From the NCBI RefSeq assembly GCF_009727055.1, contig NC_052351.1, forward strand, positions 59,423,508 through 59,487,507: 64,000 nt of DNA, read 5' to 3'. Position numbers and translations under genes: made by a program. Positions 22,490-34,215 of this stretch are shown piece by piece (the stretch's first letter is position 1; each line of letters starts with the position of its first letter). The notes beneath the pieces are model-generated. The model saw only the letters and a program-made list of their open reading frames with translations, was not told where the DNA came from and made no database searches. The DNA comes from Benincasa hispida. Taxonomy: Eukaryota > Streptophyta > Magnoliopsida > Cucurbitales > Cucurbitaceae.

Positions 22490-25400
22490 AAGCAAGGGGA
22501 TCTAGTGGAGGGTATTGAGGCGGGGCAACAGAGCCATCGTAAAAAATGAATTGTTGCCTTAGATGTGGAGGCCCCATCGGACCATGTAGATAGGCGGTGA
22601 GAAAGTTGAAGTATTCTTGATTGCGCTTCGCTATCTACCGTTGGTGTTGGAAGATCCTGTGCGTACTGTGCTGGATATTGATGAGTGCTTCCCTTGAAGT
22701 TGCAGCACTGCGTTGAATCTCATCAATGCGCTCCATTGCTACCTCAGATCGATGGTTGAAAAAGTGATGCTGCTGAGAGAGAAGTTCTTGCTGTTGGGTG
22801 AAGAGGCTTCTTATTTCAGCTAATTCAGCAGCCAAGGAGGTGGAGGATGGTTATACCTGCGATGTCTCGCCAGCACCGTTTTAGGGTTGGGCAAATGTGC
22901 CTTCACCCAAAGCGTGTGGGTCATCAACTTACGACGGTGGGGTAGAGGGGTGTGGTGAAGAAGTTGTTGGTGAATATGGGGCTGCTGGTTGAATTGGAGA
23001 GTTGGGGAAAAGAGGAAGATTGATAATAGGTTCATGAAGAGGGGAGGAGGTTTGCGCTGGCGGGCTTGGAGCTGTCTCTTATACACATCTAGATGTGTAT
23101 AAGAGACAGGGTTTGCGCTGGCGGGCTTGGAGGGTTTGGAGATCTGATGACTAAGGGAAGAGGGTTTAAGGGTTCAAGATCATGCGCTGCTGACTCATGC
23201 ACCCTCTCTTTTCCCTTATCTTCTCTTTTTCTTCTTTTCGGTCTGGGTTCCTGCGGCGCATTCAAATCAATCGCAGGTCTTTTTGCTGGCAGTTTCGGGC
23301 AATGTGGGGAATCCTTGAGGAGCATCCTCAGAATTTTGATGTTGATGAGGCCATGGACTTCTGGCATGGGCTCCTCATCAATGCCTACACCCGCAGTTAG
23401 GCATAAACTTGAGACAATCATCGGGAAGAAGTACTACCCCCATATATGCCTTACTAGTGCTCTGATCTGTCCTGCAATCAACCTTCCCACATTAATAGGA
23501 ATGCCGCGTGCAATACAATATGTGGCCATCACCCAATCCCTTGATACAGTTCTGTCATGCGTTGTTGGGATCAGCCGCTTCTTGACCAAATAAACCCAAA
23601 GCCTTCCCTCCGGTAGCAAAGACTTAGACTCCAGAGTGCGGATGCCTTTATGGGAGATTGTCCATCTTGTACTTGGTTGTGCTAGTACCTTCAGCGTGTC
23701 TTTCATCAGTTCTTCTGAAGGATCATCAATGATATTGTTCCCTGGTGCATCAGGGTTATCCCTCATCTGATAAAGTTCATTGATGTCCCACTGCATCCCT
23801 ATTCCCTTGCAGACGCCCGCGATAGAAGTCCCGCACTACCTGAGGCATAATAATGGATGGGCACTGACAGAAAGTGTCCCACCCATGCTCCACAATGACA
23901 CTCGTGATGAGATCAGGTAGTGGGGTCGGCACAGGGTAGAAGCCCATCTCTATCATCATATCATCATTCTCTTTTCTCTTAGATGATCGCTTTTTGGCCG
24001 ATGCAGGCTCACTGCTCTCTGCTACGTCTTTGCCTTTTACTTGCGCATGGCGGGCTGCTTGCCTTAATCACTTTTCCCGCTCCTTGCACTGTTCCTCTTT
24101 CTTGCGTTCAGCGAGTTCTTTGCCCTTACTTTTGTGCAAGCGCTTTTTGTTTACTTCGCGCTTCCTCCTCTTCTCTTCCGTACGTAATCTTTCCTCTTCT
24201 TCCTTCTTTCTCCTTTCTTATTCTTCTGCCTCTCTCTCTTCTCTCTCTTCTCTCTTCTTCAAACTGCTCAGAGGCCAACAATAGACACTGATCCTCTTCG
24301 CGTTTCTGGATCCCTTCAAGTCGGGCAACCTCGTAATTTCTTCGCATTTCTTCAAATTCTAATCTTCTTCTTCTGTTCCCTTCTGCGATGATGAGCTTGC
24401 CTCGCTCCATCTTTTCTTGCTTCTCCTCTTCTTCTTTTCTTCTTCTTTCCTTCTTTTATAGTGCTAACATTAATTGTTGAGGGTCGATGCTAGACCCTTA
24501 CGGCGCATTCTCCTTACGACGCCGCATTAGGGGGGTTCCCTTTGTTTCTTCTTCGTTCGTCACAACTAATTGTGTTGCTTCAGGTTGCGGCAGCTCCATC
24601 AACTGTGCCATTTCCCCCCAACCTCCCTTACGAAGGTCGACTCTCCATCCTTTTTGGGGCTTGTAGCTCTCTGCTTGGCTTTTTCTTCTTCTCTCAGGCA
24701 TCTCTTCTCCTTTCGGCGTAACCTTCTCTCTTCTTTCTTCTATCTTCTCTTCTTCTTGGCCTCTTCTTCTTCGTCATCATCCTTTTTCTCTTTGTTCTTT
24801 CTGGACTTGTGATGATGCAATGACTTCGCCTTTCCAGCCTTCTTTTCCTTTCTCTTCTTCTTCTTCTTGGCCTCTGTTGCCTTCTTCAATCTAGCTCCGA
24901 CTTCCTTCTTTGCCTCAGCTGCCTTCAACTCTTCCTTCTTGGCCTCTTCTGGCAGCACATCTCTAACGACTTCCTCCATCGCAATGTCAGGAGCTATTAA
25001 CTCTATCTCCGCTTCTCGGTCTCTTCAACTGTGATCTCGTTTTCTTCTCTTTCAATGATCGTAATCTTCTCTTCTTCCATTTGTGGAGGCTCATCAAAAA
25101 TTTCTGCGATGATGGTGGCCTCCAGAGTCTCCGGGACCAAAACATCATTCCCTTTATCTTTTTCTTCAGCCACCACATCTTCCACCACCACTACTCCATC
25201 CTTTATCGTTTCTTCTGCCACAACCACCCTCTCCTCCTCCGTAGGCAATGGCTGGTTTACAACCTCTACCTCGGGCAGTCCTTCTCCTTGCTTCAAGGTG
25301 CTTAGGATGTTTCCAAACACCTCCGTGTCGTCTCGCCTTTTCCGCTCACTTTCAGTAGAGACGGATGGTGTTGGCGTTGGCAAGCTTTCAGTGATTCCTC

Positions 25401-25704
25401 CTCTTTTAAACACAGGAGGCCTAACGGCCAAGGGATTTCTATGGGTTCTTCTGCTGGGCCTTGGGACAGAACGGGTTTGTACGGCAAGCCTGCAACTGGC
25501 AGTGAGGAATGCTGCCTCTCGCATGGCTGCTTGGTCAGGGACAGTCGGTGAAGCAGGTTGGTTTGAAGTTTGGTCGGCATTGAAACGGATTTGGAGAAGA
25601 AAGGGGGTCTGAAAAAGGGATTGGTAACTTAGAGCTTTTTGGGAGAAAAAAGAGTTTTGAAAGCAAAATGCTAGGGTTTCAAGTTGCTGGTAAAGAATTT
25701 CCAA
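22490..25704 (-). pseudogene. charged ORF with plant-transposon-protein-like domain (gypsy extra ORF)
   Basis: Minus-strand ORF in several frames. N-terminal region (25704-24980) is Ser/Thr/Pro-rich then very acidic. Next come a Lys/Glu-rich segment (24979-24740, AKKKKKRKEKKAGKAK) and an Arg/Glu-rich coiled-coil-like segment (24410-24126). A globular part at 23959-23434 includes RDFYRGRLQ, WDINELYQM, RTLESKSLLPEGRLW, DRTVSRDWVMATYCIARGIP and INVGRLIAGQI, which I recognise as the putative plant transposon protein domain common in Athila/Tat-type elements. A Pro-rich tail and the segment 22835-22635 (AELAEIRSLFTQQQELLSQQ) follow. It contains a frameshift near 23790 and in-frame stops near 22930. 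The adapter artefact at 23072 adds another break. Biochemical role unknown. Confidence 0.72.
23072..23109. other. Tn5/Nextera mate-pair junction adapter (assembly artefact)
   Basis: Positions 23072-23090 are CTGTCTCTTATACACATCT and 23091-23109 are its exact reverse complement. This 19-bp sequence is the Tn5 mosaic end used in Nextera kits, and the head-to-head pair is the Nextera mate-pair circularisation junction. A 23-bp exact direct repeat (23049-23071 and 23110-23132) flanks it. Peptides read through it begin MCIRDR and MYKRQ or end SLIHI, well-known adapter-derived translations. Deleting 61 bases (adapter plus one repeat copy) brings the Pro-rich tail of the ORF back into one frame. Confidence 0.97.
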
Positions 25705-26499
25705 AGAAGGGGAAGGGGGTATTTATAAGTTGGGCCGTGGTGGGGCTCAATCCGATTTGTGCAGCGACTGACCTCGAGCAGCTCAACAAGTGCGTCGTTC
25801 AACCTCTCGCATTTATGGAATTTTCAGAAAAAGATGTCCTTTCGCTTGCCAAGCCATAATTGCTTGGGGATATGAATCGATTGGACTTCTTCCCGAATTA
25901 CCAGACAAAATTTTCTTTAATATTTTATTTGAATGGATGCATGATAAGTTATGACGCATCTTGTTCACTAACGCAACTGTATCTTTGCAGAGGACGGGCA
26001 ACAACGCATATATCCCCACAACATACCCCTTAACCAACACATTTCTAGAGGATACCTAGACATAGTGCATTTGGCTAAGGACAGGCAAAGGATATATACG
26101 AGCGCAACACACCACTCAACTCAATACCGTTGAGTCAGGTGATCGCAATGCATTCCTAATAAGCTTGGGCTGCGTCCATTGTCATTTTGCTTTCTTGTTG
26201 TTCAATGTTTTATTTTTGTAACACAGACATTTTATTTTTTTTAATTTTTATTATTTATTTTTCTTTATGACTCAATCATTCACAAATTAAAGCTCATACA
26301 CTGACTACAAAAAACTCAAGGAATTAAATGCAAGAATGAATTAAATGCACAGAAGTAACTGAAGAATAAAATTCGAAGAGTCAAAATTTGCAATAAATGA
26401 ATCATTAAAGCTTAGTTCAGAAATTAAAGAGGGAATTCAGTAAAGAAGAATAAATGTAGTATCGAGATATGGACCGAAAATTTGCGTTGTCTTTGATGT
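25705..26499 (-). other. non-coding spacer between gag and the extra ORF of the gypsy element
   Basis: Position where pol would be expected in an autonomous element. The 795 bases hold no protease, RT or integrase motif. There is an AT-rich stretch at 26215-26270 and ACGCA-type words elsewhere. Nothing else is recognised. Confidence 0.55.
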
Positions 26500-27635
26500 T
26501 CGCAATTCACATCTTCGCGGGCGGTCAGACTTGCCAACTCAATGTCTTCACAGACATTACTCTTTCCCTATCTATCCTGGGGCTTCAGAATTGCTAAGCA
26601 GTGTTCCAGGTGTCCGATTTCTCAGCTCAAAAGCCAGCTAGCCCACTTGGATTTCCAGATTCGTATAGAGGATGCTTGGGCCTGCATTACCGCATCATTC
26701 TTATCTATGTATTGTCTCAGCAGTGCCTCCAACGATCCTCCTGAGGCATTAGATGATGATGATGGTTACTAGTTCTACGGTCTTGATTGCCCCTGATTAT
26801 TGTGAAACGGAGGGTTCCCTCTGCTGCCCCCTTGATGGTTTATTGGCCCCCATAGGTTAAGATTGCCACCCCAACCGAAGTTAGGATGACTCCTCCAACC
26901 CGGATTGTAAGTGTTGCTGAATGGGTTATTCTGGATGGCACATACTTGCTAAAGATTCAATGGACATCCTTCAGCTCCGTGAGCCCCTCCACAGTTAATG
27001 CAACCAATTTCGGCCACTTGAGTCGGCGCAGCGGGTTGCGCTGATTGTGGAGCAATGGCTCCTTGATTAATGGCCATTGATTGGAGGATTGAGGTTACAG
27101 TGGCCATTTGAGCGGCCAATGTAGTCATTGTCTCCGCCGGGACAATGGCTGTTTCATTTTTCCTTCTGTTCAGGCCATTATAAAATGTTTCCATCAAGAC
27201 GCAATCGGGAATCCCGATATGTGGCCAGTTTTTCACCAACCATCTAAATCGCACCCAGGCGGTGCTCAGGGTCTCGTTCTCTTTTTGTTTCAAAGTTCAG
27301 CAACATCCTTTCCATCTTCTTGCGTTGACAGCCGGCGGGAAGAACTTCTTCATAAACCGCTCAACTAGTTGCCCCCATGACGTGATTTCATTGGGCTCTA
27401 ATGAATAAGCCCATTTCTTAGCCTCATCCCTCAAGGTGTAAGGGAACAGATATAACCTAATGTTCTCTGGAGTTACGCTAGGTAGGGAGAAATTGCCGCA
27501 CATCTCCACGAAGCTGGTCAAGTGGGCATGCAGGTCTTCACCTTGTAGACCCCCAAACTGCCCTGCGTTCTGGCTCATTTGTAACATGATCGACTTGATC
27601 TCAAAACGGGCATTCTTCTCAACAGTTGGCCTTGG
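26500..27635 (-). pseudogene. Ty3/gypsy (Athila/Tat-like) gag
   Basis: Minus strand. 27587-27297 carries the retrotransposon Gag fold signature: LTSFVEMCGNFSLP, IRLYLFPYTLRDEAKKW, SWGQLVERFMKKFFPP. It continues after a shift at 27293-26949 (TLSTAWVRFRWLVKNWPHIG, LMETFYNGL) and ends with a CX2CX3HX4C knuckle-like motif CINCGGAHGAEGC. Downstream, around 26760-26560, degraded sequence (SLEALLRQYIDKNDAVMQAQ, IRIWKSKWASW) resembles the Athila/Tat gag C-terminus before a lost TLRSGK-type motif. Frameshifts make it non-functional. At its N-terminal side it joins directly to LTR sequence, so the start codon, leader and PBS are deleted. Confidence 0.85.
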
Positions 27636-28667
27636 TGCTTTATATTGCTCATCAAGGGATTAAGAAAACATCATGGAGAAAGTGACTAATGGGTGAACGA
27701 AAATAGACAGAGAATGGTAAATGAAATCTATCGAAACATTTAATATTTCTAATAAGTGTTTGATACATGATGTGTGAATGAATAAATAAAAAAAATATGG
27801 AATACAATGAAAGAGAGATAGAACAGATACAATCTGGTGCCAATGTCTTGGCACTGATTCGATGGAAATCTACTTGCCGGATAGGATGGTTTTGATGGTA
27901 GGAAGAGCTTCCCTCTCAGGCTTGCTCCACCGGTAGCAGGGGTCTCTGCACAAAGCTTTGATCGGGTATACAGCTGGTTGGATCTGAGATTTACCTCTCG
28001 GCCTTATCTCTTTCTCTTCCCGGATTTCTTCTTTTTAGCAGCTCAGCCTTTTCTCTCTAAAATCTTACAGCACTTAGCCCAGTATCAAATAGCATAATTT
28101 TCTCTGAATTCGCTGGGGTATTTATAGGAGCAGATCCTTTGACTCCGGCCTTGTGGTCCCCACTTTTGTTATGAAAATTCCGAAGATGGAGGGATATTAT
28201 TCCTTTTGTTATGCAATCGGACCATCAAATCTGCACAACGGTTAGTTGTACACATGTCTCAATCCTCCGCCTTTACGTTGCTCAGCTGCATCTTTCGATC
28301 ATGGGTTCGCTTGCGGTGTTTGTTTTTATTACCGCATGTGGTCGAAGCATAACTCTGAACCAACTATCGCATTGTGCCGTTATTTCGGTAATCATCTCTT
28401 CATGGTTAATCGATGGGTGCAATGTGAAAGAGATGCGTTGATTAGTTTCTCATAAGCCTTGAGCGCAAACGATGACTTGGTCTCCTGCAAAACAGAGTAA
28501 AGTTTGGCTTGTCCTCCATCTTTTTGGAGTTAGTGGGTGTAATTGCAAACATTTATAATTATTGTCATACTAGGTTAATTTTAATACAATTGGCGCATAA
28601 TTACTAACTTTTGGCCGTAATATCTAGATAAGGTGGCATAAATAACTTGTATTTCTACAAGTTATCA
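27636..28667 (-). mobile_element. 5' LTR of the gypsy element, truncated
   Basis: Aligns with 20252-21281 of the 3' LTR at nearly every base and ends at the same GTTATCA terminus next to the TSD. On its own strand it has the 5' ~1030 bases but lacks the last ~747 bases of the LTR. The junction at 27635/27636 runs straight into gag, so a single deletion removed the LTR 3' end, primer binding site and leader. Confidence 0.88.
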
Positions 28668-28672
28668 AGATG

Positions 28673-29530
28673 CTTCTTGAATTGCTTCTTTCTCTTGACG
28701 AAGTTCTTATACTTACGTGAAAGATAGGCAACATCATCTTCATTAAGGTCATCTTCATCTTAGGAGTCAACTTCTAAAGAGATGGTCTTTAAAGCTATAC
28801 TCTTTTCTTTCTGTTTTTCTTGATTTTTATCTCATGCGTCAACAACGAGCCTATGAGTTCATCAATGGAGAGAGATTTGAGATCCTTTGCCTCTTGAATG
28901 GTTGTGACTTTAGGCTCCCATTGTTTAGGCAAAGACCACAATAGCTTCTTTATCTTCTCAAGATTTGAGTACTTTTTCCCAAGTCCTTCTAAAGCATTGA
29001 CAATGTTAGTAAATCTAATAAACATATCGAAAATAGCTTCATTTTCATCAATTTTAAACATTTCATATTGATGAACTAACATGTCAATCTTTGTTTCTTT
29101 TACTTGATTAGTTCCTTCGTGAGTAATTTCTAATTTATCTTCATATCTCTTTAGCGGTTTTGTAAATAAACACTCTATTATAACTCAACTTCATTCAAAG
29201 CAACAAAATAAGTAATTAATAGCTTTGGCATTTAAAGAGCATGCTTTCTTTTCATTTATTGACTATTTTTCCTCAGTTTTTTAGTGCTAATACCATCAAC
29301 AACTTTTTGTTGGAATTTTTAAAACCTTCCTCAACAATATCCATAAATCATAATCAATGGAAAGCAAGAAAAATATCATTCTATTTTTTCAATAACTATA
29401 ATTAGTACCATTAAGGAAAGGAGGCTTTGTAATAGATTGACTATCGGTAAAAGGATAAAACCTAAAGTTGCCATAGCTAAAAAACAATTAAGTTTATCAA
29501 GAAATAAATATTTCAAGAAGAGCAAACCTG
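28673..29530 (-). pseudogene. Sire-like copia gag, N-terminal part
   Basis: The best block, 29082-28795 on the minus strand, reads MLVHQYEMFKIDENEAIFDM, FTNIVNALEGLGKKYSN, KIKKLLWSLPKQWEPKVTTI and SIDELIGSLLTHEIK, the UBN2/gag-polypeptide fold of copia elements. Upstream (29150-29090) a degraded YEDKLEITHEGTNQVKETKI precedes it. Downstream it continues to EDDVAYLSRKYKNFVK and is cut by the gypsy insertion at 28668-28672. The continuation is at 19504 and below. A stop interrupts the linker before EDDLNEDD. Confidence 0.83.
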
Positions 29531-29542
29531 CTCTGATACCAA
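29531..29542 (-). promoter_or_regulatory. primer binding site of the Sire-like copia
   Basis: Plus-strand CTCTGATACCAA is the complement of TTGGTATCAGAG, matching initiator tRNA-Met. It adjoins the LTR end (29544) and shows that the LTR above it is the 5' LTR of a minus-strand element. Confidence 0.85.
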
Positions 29543-29543
29543 T

Positions 29544-30950
29544 TGTTGGATCGATATGGCAACCCTAGATGGGTTGAATAGGGTTTAATTAAACTTTTTT
29601 TCTAAATTAACCCAATCCAAACTAATTAATACACTTTTTATAAATAATAAGAAAAATTCAATTTATGCAACAAATAAGATGACAAAATGTGGGTAATTTA
29701 ATTCTATCAAATTTTTAGCAAATAAATAAGAACAAACTAAAACATACAATAAATTACTTAAATTAATTACAAAAATAAAAAGAAAGAGTTAGAGAAGAAG
29801 ACACCGTAATTTTTATAGTGGGTTCGGTCAAACTCGACCTACTCCACTCCCCAAGCGCCTCTTGGGAATTTGAATAAAGTCTTTCTGACTCTTTCCATGG
29901 ATCAGAGGCCAACCGTTACACCACGTTTCCTTTTATGGGTTCAAGAGCAAACCAATCCTTTCTACAATTTAGGATCAAACCTTACAAATGGGAATATTTT
30001 AAGAACACAATACAACTCTCACTAGAGTGGATTTACAAGTTTAAGCACTCAACAAATTTATCCTCACAATACAATAACACTCTCTCAAGAATAAAATGGA
30101 AAAAAAAAAAGGGAACTTAGAGAGAGCAACCATGGAACTTTTGAGTTTTGGAGGATTATGAAATGTAAAATTTGTCAGTTTAAAATTTGGAGAGGAAGAT
30201 GGTTTATATAGAGATGGAAAAATTTTTAGAAACCGTAATTAATTTGGACCATTGGATTTTAGAAAAGAAAAATCAATGGTGGAGATTTTAAACTAAACTA
30301 GTCGTTAGATACAAACAAAATATAATATTAAATTCCTTTTCTTTTGAAATTTATTTTCTTTTTAAAATTAATTCAAAAAATAAAAAACATACCATGTGTC
30401 AAAAACTAGCCGTTAGACACAAACATAAAATAATATTAACTTCATTTTCCTTTTAATTCATTTTCTTTTTAAATTCATTCTTTTTAAAGTCAATCTAAAA
30501 ATAAAAAACATACCATGTGTAAAAAACTAGCCGTTAGACACAAACATAAAATAATATTAAATTTATTTTTCCTTTTAAAATTCTTTTAAATTTTAATTTT
30601 TTTTATTTTAAATCAATCCAAAAATCAAAAGTCCATCATATGTTAATCTCTTAATGATCCACCATTCAACCAATATGATGCCACATGTCTACATGCAAAT
30701 GGTCTGGTTATGCCACGCCATCCACCATGGTATTTTCTCTATAGACTTGTTTCGGTCATATCGTCTTTGTTTTAGCTCTGATTTGAGTGATTCAAGAGGT
30801 GTTGGAATCGTTGTTCCGAGCTCTATGCTATGGACATATTAAAACACTAAGATTTTCAGTAATTAAAAATTGAGTTTGTTATCATCAAAACATTGATTAA
30901 TTAATTAATTAAAAATAATTAATTTGAGATTAAGGGCCAAAAAGCCAACA
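29544..30950 (-). mobile_element. 5' LTR of the Sire-like copia, 1407 bp
   Basis: Read minus it begins TGTTGGCTTTTTGGCCC, soon followed by AATGTTTTGATGATAACAAA, a phrase common at the start of Sire/Tork-type plant LTRs, and ends ATCGATCCAACA before the PBS. Internally there are imperfect repeats around 30395-30545, where CATACCATGTGTCAAAAACT and TAGCCGTTAGACACAAACAT recur (30390 and 30508). Its high end abuts copia-D LTR sequence at 30951; the element's other LTR is missing, so no target duplication can be confirmed. Confidence 0.82.
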
Positions 30951-32269
30951 AAAGGGCCCTACCATCTAGTTGGTCTGATAGGGGTTTGGGCTCTACCGTC
31001 TAGTTGGTCTGATAGGGGTTTTTGTTTATTGGTTCGACCATAAACAGGTTGTTCATTAGAAGAGCACTGGTACTTAAGGAGTTAGAGGTAACCTAAGGGT
31101 AAGACGATAATTTGACCCAGTTAGAGTTACGAGCACTCGTGAAGGACTAACTTGCTGACATTGGTCAATATCCGTGGACACAGAATTATATTTGTAGTGA
31201 GAAGAGTGCAACTGCGGGTCTTTAGTGAAGTATACCCACAGTTAACGAATATTGATTAACTTGGTTAATGAGTTTAACCAATTAGTCTCATATCGTTGGA
31301 GCTTCTTATCTACAGATCCATCAGGTCCCCTTTTAGCTCATTAGAGAATACTTAAGAGGGATAATCTGAATTGTCCAAATTAATTTGAGGAAACTATATA
31401 TTAATGTTTTTAATATATAATTATGGATATGATCTATAATTAAATTGGAAAGTAATATTTCAATAAGATTCAAATTAATTAATTCAAGTGAATTAAATTC
31501 ACAAAGAATTATAATAGAGAGGTTTTGCACATATACATAGGATGTACATGATAATTAAATGTATACATGAAGTTGGGTTTAATGTATAAGTAATTATTTA
31601 AGTATTGTGCAAATTAGCATTAAATAAATGTTTTTTAATTGTCCAAATTAAATAAGTGTTATTTAATTGGGTTAATTGATTAAATAAACATTATTTAATT
31701 AAATAGGTTAATTAATTAAATAAATGTTATTTAATTAATTATAGAAAAGGAAAATATATTGGGAAAGGGACTTGACCCTTCTCTATATAAAGACCTCCTC
31801 ATGGCCCTTTGGGAAAGCACTGAATACACAATTCTCATTGTAGAGAAACTCTGAAAATACACAACTTTTTTGTGTTATTGTGCAGAATTTTCTCTAAGCC
31901 ATAAATCCTCTTTACTCTCTAAAACCTTATTCTCCTATCCCTCTCTCAATAGTTGGATACCACCTATCCCTCTATTGGAATTCCAGAGAATAACGAGGTA
32001 ACTCTCGTGGTAGTGTTCGAGATCGCTCAAAGAGTTGTTCGTGATCAAGACCGTTTGGAGATTCATTTGTTGGAACCTTAGAGAGGATTGTTCATGGCAC
32101 TTGGGGAATCTACAAATGTAAAAATCGTTCTAATCCTTTCCCCAATAGCATGCTAGTTTACGTGTTTATTAATTCAGTTTAGTATAATGACTTTTTTAAT
32201 GTAGAAATCGAATCGTGGGATGTAAGGTATTCTAACACAATGTTTCCGCTACAAGATTCAATCCATTCA
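30951..32269 (+). mobile_element. LTR nested in integrase of copia D, 3' part
   Basis: Resumes the LTR cut at 18953. Conserved blocks include GGTACTTAAGGAGTTAGAGG, ACCCACAGTTAACGAATATTG and TTCTCTATATAAAGACC (promoter region near 31780), and the end GCTACAAGATTCAATCCATTCA at 32269. The end is followed not by a primer binding site but directly by integrase codons (NVPSKSV), so this is a (solo) LTR within integrase. A ~34-bp tandem duplication lies at 30959-31024 (CTACCATCTAGTTGGTCTGA repeated with one change). Confidence 0.75.
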
Positions 32270-34215
32270 TAATGTTCCATCCAAAAGTGTTTCTAAAAAA
32301 CCTTTGAAATTATGGAATGGCCATAAAGGTAGTTTATACTACTTCAGGATTTAAAGTTGCCTAGCACATGTGCTTAAGGAAAATTCTAAGAAATTGTAAC
32401 CTCGTTCAAAATTATGCCAATTTGTAGGCTACCCCAAGGGAATGATGGGTGGTTACTTCTATGATCCTAAAGAAAATAAAGTATTTGTGTCGACAAATGC
32501 TATAGTTTTGTAAGAGGACCACATCAGGAAGCATAAGCCCCACAGTAAAATTGTGTTAAGTGAACTTTCTAACGAAACTACTGAAACCTCAACAAGAATT
32601 GTTGAAGAGGCAGTACATCAACAAAAGTTGTTGATGCTGATTCATCTAGTCAAGCACATCTACCTCAACAGTTGACGGAGTCTCAACGTAGTGGAAGGGT
32701 TGCGAACCCATCTATTCATTATATTGGTTTAATAGAAATCCTGACCGTCATATCAGATGATGAAGTTGAGGATCTATTGTCCTTTAAACAGACAATGGAT
32801 GATGTGAACAAAGATGAATGGGTTAAAGCTATGGATCTCGAAATAGAGTCTATATACTTCAATTCAGTCTGAGATCTTGTGGATCAACCTGATGGGTGAA
32901 ACCTATAGATTGTAAATGGATCTACAAGAGAAAAAGGGATGTAGATGGGAGGGTACAAACCTTTAACACTAGATTGGTGGCAAAGAGTTATACCCAAGTT
33001 GAGGGAGTGACCTATGAGGAAACTTTCTCACTTGTTGTCATGCTAAAGTCTATCCGTATTCTTCTGTCCATTGACACATATTATGACTATGAAATATGGC
33101 AAATGGACGTCAAGACTGCCTTTCTGAATGGTAATCTTGAAGAGACCATCTATATGCATCAACCAGATGGATTCATTAAACAAAATCTAGAGAAAATGGT
33201 TTGAAAGCTTAATCGATCCATTTATGGATTGAAACAAGCATCGCGATCTTGGAATATAATATTTGATACTGCTACGAAATCTTATGACTTTGACCAGAAT
33301 ATTGATGAGCCTTGTGTTTACAAGTAAATCATCAATAGTTCAGTAGTTTTCTTATTGTTGTATGTGGATGATATCTTACTCATTGGGAACGACGTAGTTT
33401 TACTGACAAATGTTAGAGAATGGTCACCAGCCCAATTCCAAACAAAAGATTTGGAAGAGGCGTGGTTTGTTCTAGCGATTCAGATCATCGGAGATCGTAA
33501 GAACAAAACACTAGCCTTATCTCAAGAATCTTATATTGACAAGCTGCTTGTCAAATATTTGATGCACAATTTCAAGAGGGGTTTATTATCTTTTAGGTAT
33601 GGAATTGTATTGTCTAAACAATAGTGTCCTGAAATTTGCTACGCAGTGGGGATTGTCAATAGATATCAGTCCAATCTAGAATTAAATCACTAGATAGGCA
33701 TTAAAACTATCATCAAGTATCTTCAGAAAACGAGGGATTACATGCTTGTGTATAGAGCTAAGGATTTGATCCTTATAGGATCCACAATGGGATCATTGTT
33801 CACTCTTAATAAAGGAGCAGTAGTCTAAAGAAGCACAAAGCAAGGTTGCATTGTTGATTCTACCATGAAGGCAGAGTATGTAGCGGCTTGTGAAGTTTCC
33901 AAGGAGGTTGTCTGGCTCAAGAAATTTTTGACAGATATGGAAGTTATTCCAAACATGTCAAAGCCCATCACATTTTATTATGATAATAGTGGTGTAGTGG
34001 CAAATTCCAGGAAGCCTAGGAGCAACAAGAGAGGAAAGCACATGGGGCCCAAATATCATCTCATTCGGGAGATTGTGCATCGAAGGGACGTTATCATCAT
34101 GAAGATCGCTTCAGAGCACAATGTTGCTGATCTATTAAGAAAAACTCTCACGGCTAAATTGTTTGAGGGTCACCTAGAGATCCTGGGTCTACGATACATG
34201 CATCATCTAGTCTAA
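32270..34215 (+). pseudogene. copia integrase C-terminus, reverse transcriptase and RNase H (element D)
   Basis: Begins NVPSKSV and ends with RNase H. Recognisable blocks: GYPKGMMGGYFYDP and SGRVANPS of the integrase tail; RT at 32672-33204 (DVNKDEWVKAMDLEIES, DCKWIYKRKRDVDG, ETFSLVVMLKSIRILL, YYDYEIWQMDVKTAFLNGNL) and LYGLKQASRSWN-like sequence; the RT active site in LYVDDILLIGND (about 33358). A deletion near 33625 removes the connecting region. RNase H blocks at 33640-34215 include MKAEYVAACEVSKEVVWLKK, TFYYDNSGVVANS and PKYHLIREIVHR. The YVDD box is intact but at least six stops or shifts inactivate the ORF. It is the best-preserved RT in the window. Confidence 0.9.

Larger units (their letters stand above)
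19505..28667 (-). mobile_element. gypsy LTR retrotransposon without pol, TSD AGATG
   Basis: A 9163-bp insertion with exact 5-bp duplications AGATG (19500-19504 and 28668-28672), splitting the Sire-like gag. The minus-strand order is 5' LTR (27636-28667, shortened), gag, a long charged ORF with a plant-transposon-protein-like domain, polypurine tract, 3' LTR (19505-21281). The LTRs start TGATAACTTGTAGAAAT. No protease, reverse transcriptase, RNase H or integrase motif is visible in any frame between gag and the 3' LTR, so it is non-autonomous. The gag style (GGAHGAEGCPLNL, IRLYLFPYTLRDEAKKW) suggests the Athila/Tat branch of Ty3/gypsy. Confidence 0.88.

Noticed and set aside
22820..23086. Minus-strand open frame starting MYKRQ
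   Set aside because: The first residues are adapter-derived and the remaining frame is a shifted reading of the Pro-rich tail of the gypsy ORF.
23072..23109. Bacterial Tn5 insertion
   Set aside because: Only the two 19-bp mosaic ends are present, head to head without any transposon body; the arrangement is that of a library adapter.
23093..23593. Plus-strand open frame starting MCIRDR
   Set aside because: Its start is read from the sequencing adapter, and the rest is antisense to the gypsy ORF.
25031..25612. 193-codon plus-strand open frame rich in Ser/Thr
   Set aside because: Exactly antisense to the acidic part of the gypsy ORF; Ser/Thr runs mirror Glu/Val codons on the other strand.
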